Assembly: GCA_027627225.1 (NCBI GenBank)
Contig: CM051034.1
Coordinates: 50,476,081-50,540,080 of the forward strand
DNA: 64,000 nt
Reading direction: 5' to 3'
Source of the DNA: Congeria kusceri
Lineage: Eukaryota > Mollusca > Bivalvia > Myida > Dreissenidae
Made by a program: the position numbers and the translations under genes. Shown here one piece after another: positions 59,116 to 64,000 of the stretch (position 1 is the stretch's first letter; each line of letters opens with the position of its first letter). The notes under the pieces are model-generated. The model did not search any database and was not told where the DNA came from. It saw only the letters and a list, made by a program, of their open reading frames with translations.

Positions 59116-61128
59116 TTGTGAACAGTGCAACTGTAGTTGTGAGGCTTATTTGCCTTATACTCTAAGGAATGTTGTTACATTCTCAGAATTATTAAAGGGA
59201 TATTAAACATTGAGTGTCGTCCTGTAAAATCATAACATGTTCTTCTTTCACTTTTGTTCAAAATTACCTCGGCAGTACCATTATGGCCATCTTGTTTATT
59301 CTGACCGTATCGTAATAATAATTTGCAGTTATCATACTTTAAACTGATATACGATGACGAATCTTTTTGTATGTATCTACATGTAAATGTAATACACTAT
59401 ATAAAATAAAAAAATCATTATATCACATTTTCTGACTATTAAAAACAATTCAGAAACATGGTTTAGTAGTTTCATTGTTTCATTGCGTAAAATGATATTA
59501 CAGAAAATAAATACATTTAAGCAATGTGTTTTAAGAATAAACAACAAAGTCAGTATCTTACTCAGAAGGGGGCAAGGATTTCCTTCCATAATATATCATG
59601 TGCAAAAAAACATGTTTTATTTAAACGATATCTTTGGTCGGTTATGGCATTGTTGTTCAGGTCCCTGTAAGGGGAAATTAAACCAACATAAACACACATA
59701 TTAAAGGCCGCCAAGTCCTTCGTGTTGGTCTGTGTGTAAATTATATGTACACAGTCGAATTTGATTATGATCCAAGTACAGTTTTAATCATTTGGTTAGT
59801 AAAATGCGTAAACGTGAACTAAGAAGTTTTGGGATGCGATTTACCTAAAATCATCATAGATAGGGAAGACAACTGCTAAAAGATCTGCGACTATGAATGA
59901 AAATTAACTTCTATGCCTTTAAATTAGAGATTTACACAACAAACAAAGGTCATAAATAAAGAATGTATTGCCAAATGCATCAGTACACCTAATTTGCGTA
60001 AGAAAACAGTTTAATCCTATAAACTAAAACAAACAAGCATATTCCCGTACGTAGGAAATTATATGGAAAAATGACATTCTTACAAGTCTAAAAAAAGCTA
60101 CATTTAAAATGTAATAATAATAATAATAAATAATAATAATAATAATAAATTTTAAATGTAATACCATTGAAATAATTTGTGTCACACATTATTTGTTACG
60201 CAGAAAATAATATACTGTTCTAGTGAACTTTAGATTCTTGCAATTTGATTATTATTCAAATATATCAGGTTTACATCTATGACTATTTGATGCTTATGCT
60301 ATGCAATGGTATGAGGTTAATTTTTATATGCATTTACACGTATTAATCCTGGTCTCAGTGAAAGGTTCGGCATACCTTGAAACTGGTTTAACAATCACCC
60401 CAATATGCTTTGCGTTGACCACAGTTTTAATCATATATGTATTCTGTTTTGTTTTTTTTGTTTATCATATTTCGTTGTGTTGTATAAGTTTTTCTCAAAT
60501 AAAGCATCCTAGGGCCTATGATATTATACCAGGTGTAATACTTTTCGTCAGTTTTTATAACACTGAGTTCATGTATTGCCTAAGATTTAAGAATATTTAG
60601 TTAATGAACTTGGCACTATTCTGTAATCGGATATGACTATATCACAAGTAATTATGAACATTTCATAGCAGTGTAAGTAGAACATAAAGATATTAACTCA
60701 CATAATATGCATAACATAACTCAGAATATTGTCCAGTCAGGGACTTCAATGCTCAACACTGTGCTATCACTCAATTTTAATATATAGCCCTATATTTGGG
60801 CTTTATCAAAATTACGAAAACTTAAAAAACTACATCTTTGTGCTATTAAAAAAAACAGGACATTTTGACGTCAAACTGTAACACTATATTACCAGAAAAG
60901 AGTGCACTGTCATCAAAAAGCATGCAGAATAGAGGGATAAAATAATAATAAAGGGATAATAAAAATGAAAATAAATCATCAGAATGGTAGCAATGATGAA
61001 TATGTTGGTGATGGGAGTATAAAGATGGTTTTGATGGAACTGATGATGATGATAATGATAATCGTGATTATGATGGTTGTGGTGATGATGATGGTAATAA
61101 AAGGGAGGATGATGTTATGACGATGTTA

Positions 61129-61162
<34 letters not shown>

Positions 61163-61599
61163 GGTACTGATGTTGATGCTAATGATGATGTTGATAATGA
61201 TGGTGATGATGATGATTAATTGACGATGTCGATGATGATAGTTATGAAAATGATGGCAATGTTGGTTTTTGACGTTATGTCATTTTGTTTAAATGTAATA
61301 AGGGCGACATTTTGCTTGAGAGAAGTATTACACAAAAAACTTAACTTCTTAAAAATGAAATCATTGAATATGAACATATTAGGGCCTATTACAGTGCCGA
61401 TTATAATTATGAACAGTGTTCAATTCAAAATATAGAGCCAAATTTGATCACAATAGAATACGGAACTAAAATGAAGAAATTATCCAGTGTTATCTGCCCT
61501 TGTCGCATCTTTTGTAAAGGACGAAGTTCGTCGTGTGCAGAAATAAGTGTTCTATTTTATTTTAACGTCATAGAAGTAACATTTATTCTGACAGAGGGT
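59116..61599. other. P5 3' flank
   Basis: No gene. It matches 27,316-31,640. It contains an AAT microsatellite at about 60,110-60,150, dispersed repeat family R at about 60,300-60,590, and a GAT/GGT microsatellite at about 61,000-61,225. Confidence 0.55.
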
Positions 61600-61629
61600 T
61601 ATACATTTTCGTCACTTGAAGAAGTGAAG
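61600..61629 (+). promoter_or_regulatory. Orphan leader-exon end (P2-type)
   Basis: GTCACTTGAAGAAGTGAAG is followed by GTATTT. It is the duplicate of the P2 leader exon end (31,688) but now lies 240 bp upstream of a P1-type leader exon. It could serve P6 as an alternative first exon or be unused. Confidence 0.4.
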
Positions 61630-61825
61630 GTATTTATGTGTATAACTTAGTGTAATACTAATAGTCGCAGTAATTAAACGGTGAACACGCCAACACTCTA
61701 TTTTGAAATCGAAAGTACACATGCAAATATAATCGCAGGATTTTGTCTAATAAAGAAATCGGAAAATATTGTGTTATTATTTTTTTTAAGGGCTCGACTT
61801 TGGGTACGACTTGGCTATAGAGCGG

Positions 61826-61869
61826 TAGTTTAACAACGGTTAACTGTGTCTTTGCTTAAAAGAGAAATG
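61826..61869 (+). promoter_or_regulatory. P6 5' untranslated exon (3' end)
   Basis: TAGTTTAACAACGGTTAACT leads to TTTGCTTAAAAGAGAAATG and the donor GTATTG. It aligns base for base with the P1 leader exon, with a few substitutions. Confidence 0.5.
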
Positions 61870-62552
61870 GTATTGCTTATAAATATCTTTAAAACCTTAC
61901 AAAAACGAAATGCAAACACGTACTTATATTGATTGTGAAATCGAAAGTAGTGATTTAAATTACAATAATAAAGACGAAATAAAATGTTTAACATTGTAGT
62001 CTCTTTCGAATTTATCTGTATGTAGTAATAACATTAAATAATTATAATTATAATTTTAAAACAATCTATATATCTATATTTTTCCCGTGTCTTAAAACGC
62101 ATAACTGAACTCTCCTTGCAGTTATCTCCCATGCTAAGATGTATATGTTAAATCTTCACATGTAACTATTCAAATGTTTGATGGTGATACATGAGTGTTA
62201 TACACGGTCGTTACATATACACTATACCTTGTTATATATACCGGTACTCTTTTATTTTTGTCTTGAAAAAACGATTTAAAATTAAAGCCAAATATATTTA
62301 TCAAAACTAACTTTTGATAATACAATCACCCCCTTCACAGAAATATGTAAGCAAAAGTAAAACTTGTTAGCTTGATAAGTTATGTACTTGTTTATAGATT
62401 TACGAATCAATAATCCTTTTTTAATTCTATATACTATTTAATAAGTAGCCAATTGTATAGTTTATATATAGTTTATACACCACCCAATGCTCCCTATTCA
62501 TGACAACGGTATTGTGTGATTTCGTAATTAGCCATTGGTTTCTCAAAAATTA

Positions 62553-62594
62553 CAAAAATGCTTTTCTAGTCATAAGAAAGTCGCTACATTTACA
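62553..62594 (+). pseudogene. Relic of exon 1 upstream of P6
   Basis: AAAAATGCTTTTCTAGTCAT and onward through AAGAAAGTCGCTACATTTAC matches exon 1 codons for KCFSNHKKV.IFT (62,883-62,922) at roughly nine of ten bases. It lies in the leader intron about 240 bp before the real exon 1. P1 lacks it because of a deletion that joins its leader intron directly to CATTTACACTAAAAATG. Confidence 0.75.
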
Positions 62595-62796
62595 CTAAAA
62601 ATGTACCAAGCTGTGGCTCACAACTGTGCTTACTTGCGCGATCTGTACATTAACACATTGTAATTCTTACCAATCAATATAAGATGTAACCGTCATTCTA
62701 GTTATGTTTTTAAATTTATGATGATTTATAATGTGCAACTCTGCATATCTTTTCTATGTATAATGACATTATTTAAGAAAGAATCATTATTTCAGG

Positions 62797-63684
62797 ATGG
62801 CTACGTCTTCAGACACGTGCGGACTTTGCTTTGCAGAGGCCGTGTTTGGGTTTTGTGAAAACTGTAGTCTTCGGCTTGGCGAAAAATGCTTTTCTAATCA
62901 TAAGAAAGTCGTTATATTTACAGACCATATAACTTTCCCGTTGGACAAATCAAACCAAAATTCAATTAAACCAGTACCAATAGAAAGAGACATACACGAA
63001 CGAAAATGTCCAGCGCACGAAACTGACACGCTGTCGCTATATTGCGGAAAGCATGACGTCACCATTTGTGGTCGCTGTATTCTTGCAAATCACATGGCTT
63101 GTAAAGCTGACATCATTGATTTACATAAAATAACGTTTGATGAGCAAAAGATAAATGAACTTCTATGTACTCGGAAACAAGTCGAGGGTGAAATAAGTGA
63201 GCTACAAGTTCGGGTAGACGAAAATGTCAAACTGAATGATGAATGTAAAACAATGTATATAAACTCAATTAAAGAATTCCGAAAGAAAATTGATGCTAGA
63301 CTTGACCAATTACAGTTACTTGCAGAAAGGGCTGGAGAGAACAAGCACAAAGAAAATATGAAAAGTCTTACTGAAATTGCAAAGGCGTGCACAGACGCAA
63401 CTCTTCGAATGCAAGAAGGAAACGAGCTAATTAAAGAACTGTCTCAGAAAAAACAGGACCGATATTTGTTTATATCTTCTAAAAGACTTGAAAACGAACT
63501 GAATGGGATCAGAACAACTATTAAGCAGTATAATGCCAAAATCCACATTACAAAGTTTACCTTTAAAGAGCACCCTAAAATTGTAAACACGCTTCAAAAG
63601 GAAATTAGTGAAATTGGAACGCTCCAAGAGGCATGTCATGGAAGCGAAGAAGTAGTTGAATTAAAACCAAAACTCGAACTGAAA
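62797..63684 (+). CDS. P6 exon 1: B-box/B-box/coiled-coil protein
   Basis: Intact 296-codon first coding exon, acceptor ATTATTTCAG directly before GATGG, donor GTAAGT at 63,685 in phase 0. All ligands of both zinc modules are present (C8, C11, C20, C23, C31, H35, H44, then C71, H74, C83, H86, C91, C94, H99, C102). The coiled coil runs to GTLQEACHGSEEV. It differs from P1 at 13 of 296 residues, and the 200 bp upstream of the ATG is nearly identical to P1, pointing to recent duplication or gene conversion. Downstream exons lie beyond the window. By resemblance to P1 a zinc-ribbon exon is expected about 1.1 kb after exon 1, at 1 kb if the MITE is absent. Confidence 0.85.
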
Positions 63685-64000
63685 GTAAGTACATTTACAA
63701 TATATTCAATGACTTAAATCAATTATGTAAGAATTTTTTCCGCGCGGAATCCGTGTATCACCGATTCTGTCTGTGAGGCGAAATAATAAAATACCTACAT
63801 TGAATATATCTCTATCTAAACTATTTCATGCACATATACATATTTAAATGTGCGGTCATTATTGGACGTGTTATAACATTTAAACAAAGTCACAATAAGC
63901 TAGAAAAAAACTTTTAGTAAAAGCAATTTAGCAGCAGTATTTTGCCCCAGGACTTTGTTTCGAGTGTAAATTCAACAATGCAAATCAAGCAAAGTAAACT
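63685..64000 (+). other. P6 intron 1 (truncated by window edge)
   Basis: Nearly identical to the start of P1 intron 1, including CGCGCGGAATCCGTGTATCA. No exon before the edge. Confidence 0.7.

Larger units (their letters stand above)
53115..61812. repeat. Segmental duplication, copy around P5
   Basis: The paralogous block to 22,165-32,133, same orientation. It lacks three mobile elements present in the P1 copy and carries its own SINE (55,540) and an insertion of about 1.1 kb (53,325-54,410). The right end continues as P2-type upstream flank to the phrase GGGTACGACTTGGCT, where the P6 leader exon sequence takes over. Confidence 0.85.

Noticed and set aside
61444..61650. Cysteine-containing 68-codon frame upstream of P6
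   Set aside because: The frame is not kept in the duplicate at 31,525-31,690, and the region is better explained as untranslated leader sequence.

Overview
The window looks like nuclear DNA of a bivalve mollusc. It is AT-rich and mostly non-coding, with small phase-consistent exons, GT-AG introns, tRNA-derived SINE pieces and many inverted-repeat elements. One 263-bp element carrying the palindromic core ATTAGCCTGTGCAG is, from memory, very common in Dreissena mussels. That genus assignment is recollection and was not searched. No rRNA, CRISPR array or convincing functional tRNA gene was found.

Layout. Positions 1-21,950 hold no gene I can support. They contain a 3.4-kb, 60-bp minisatellite (4,050-7,490), two copies of the 263-bp TA-flanked MITE, a SINE remnant with a triplicated tail, a 195-bp inverted-repeat element, two poly-G tracts and an 18-bp minisatellite (20,735-21,527). 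From about 21,970 to the right edge runs a plus-strand tandem family of six related genes or pseudogenes, called P1-P6 here. Their exon 1 starts are near 22,616, 32,630, 41,390, 50,994, 55,198 and 62,797. Exon 1 encodes two B-box-like zinc modules followed by a coiled coil of about 180 residues, as in TRIM-type proteins but with no N-terminal RING.

The 3' parts differ. P2 and P3 continue into a RING-finger exon and then three exons of a Deltex C-terminal (DTC) domain. This gives B-box/B-box/coiled coil/RING/DTC, although both copies are decayed. P1 and P5 instead carry a 64-nt exon encoding a C-x2-C-x10-C-x2-C zinc ribbon and a tiny terminal exon. P4 has a single unrelated terminal exon. RING and zinc-ribbon exons both enter in phase 0 and leave in phase 1, so they behave like interchangeable cassettes behind one B-box/coiled-coil front end. 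P1 looks intact, P6 has an intact exon 1 but runs off the window, P4 has one frameshift, and P2, P3 and P5 are pseudogenes.

History. About 10 kb around P1 (22,165-32,133) is duplicated around P5 (53,115-61,812). P6 joins a P2-like upstream flank to a P1-like 5' exon at about 61,812-61,826, as expected from unequal exchange. Comparing the duplicated copies exposes insertions with empty sites: a MITE with TA duplication, a 504-bp element with 20-bp inverted ends, a 1.3-kb element with long inverted ends, and a SINE with a 12-bp target duplication inside P5. If expressed, the family would plausibly act in ubiquitin or ADP-ribose signalling, perhaps innate immunity. That role is inferred from domain families only.
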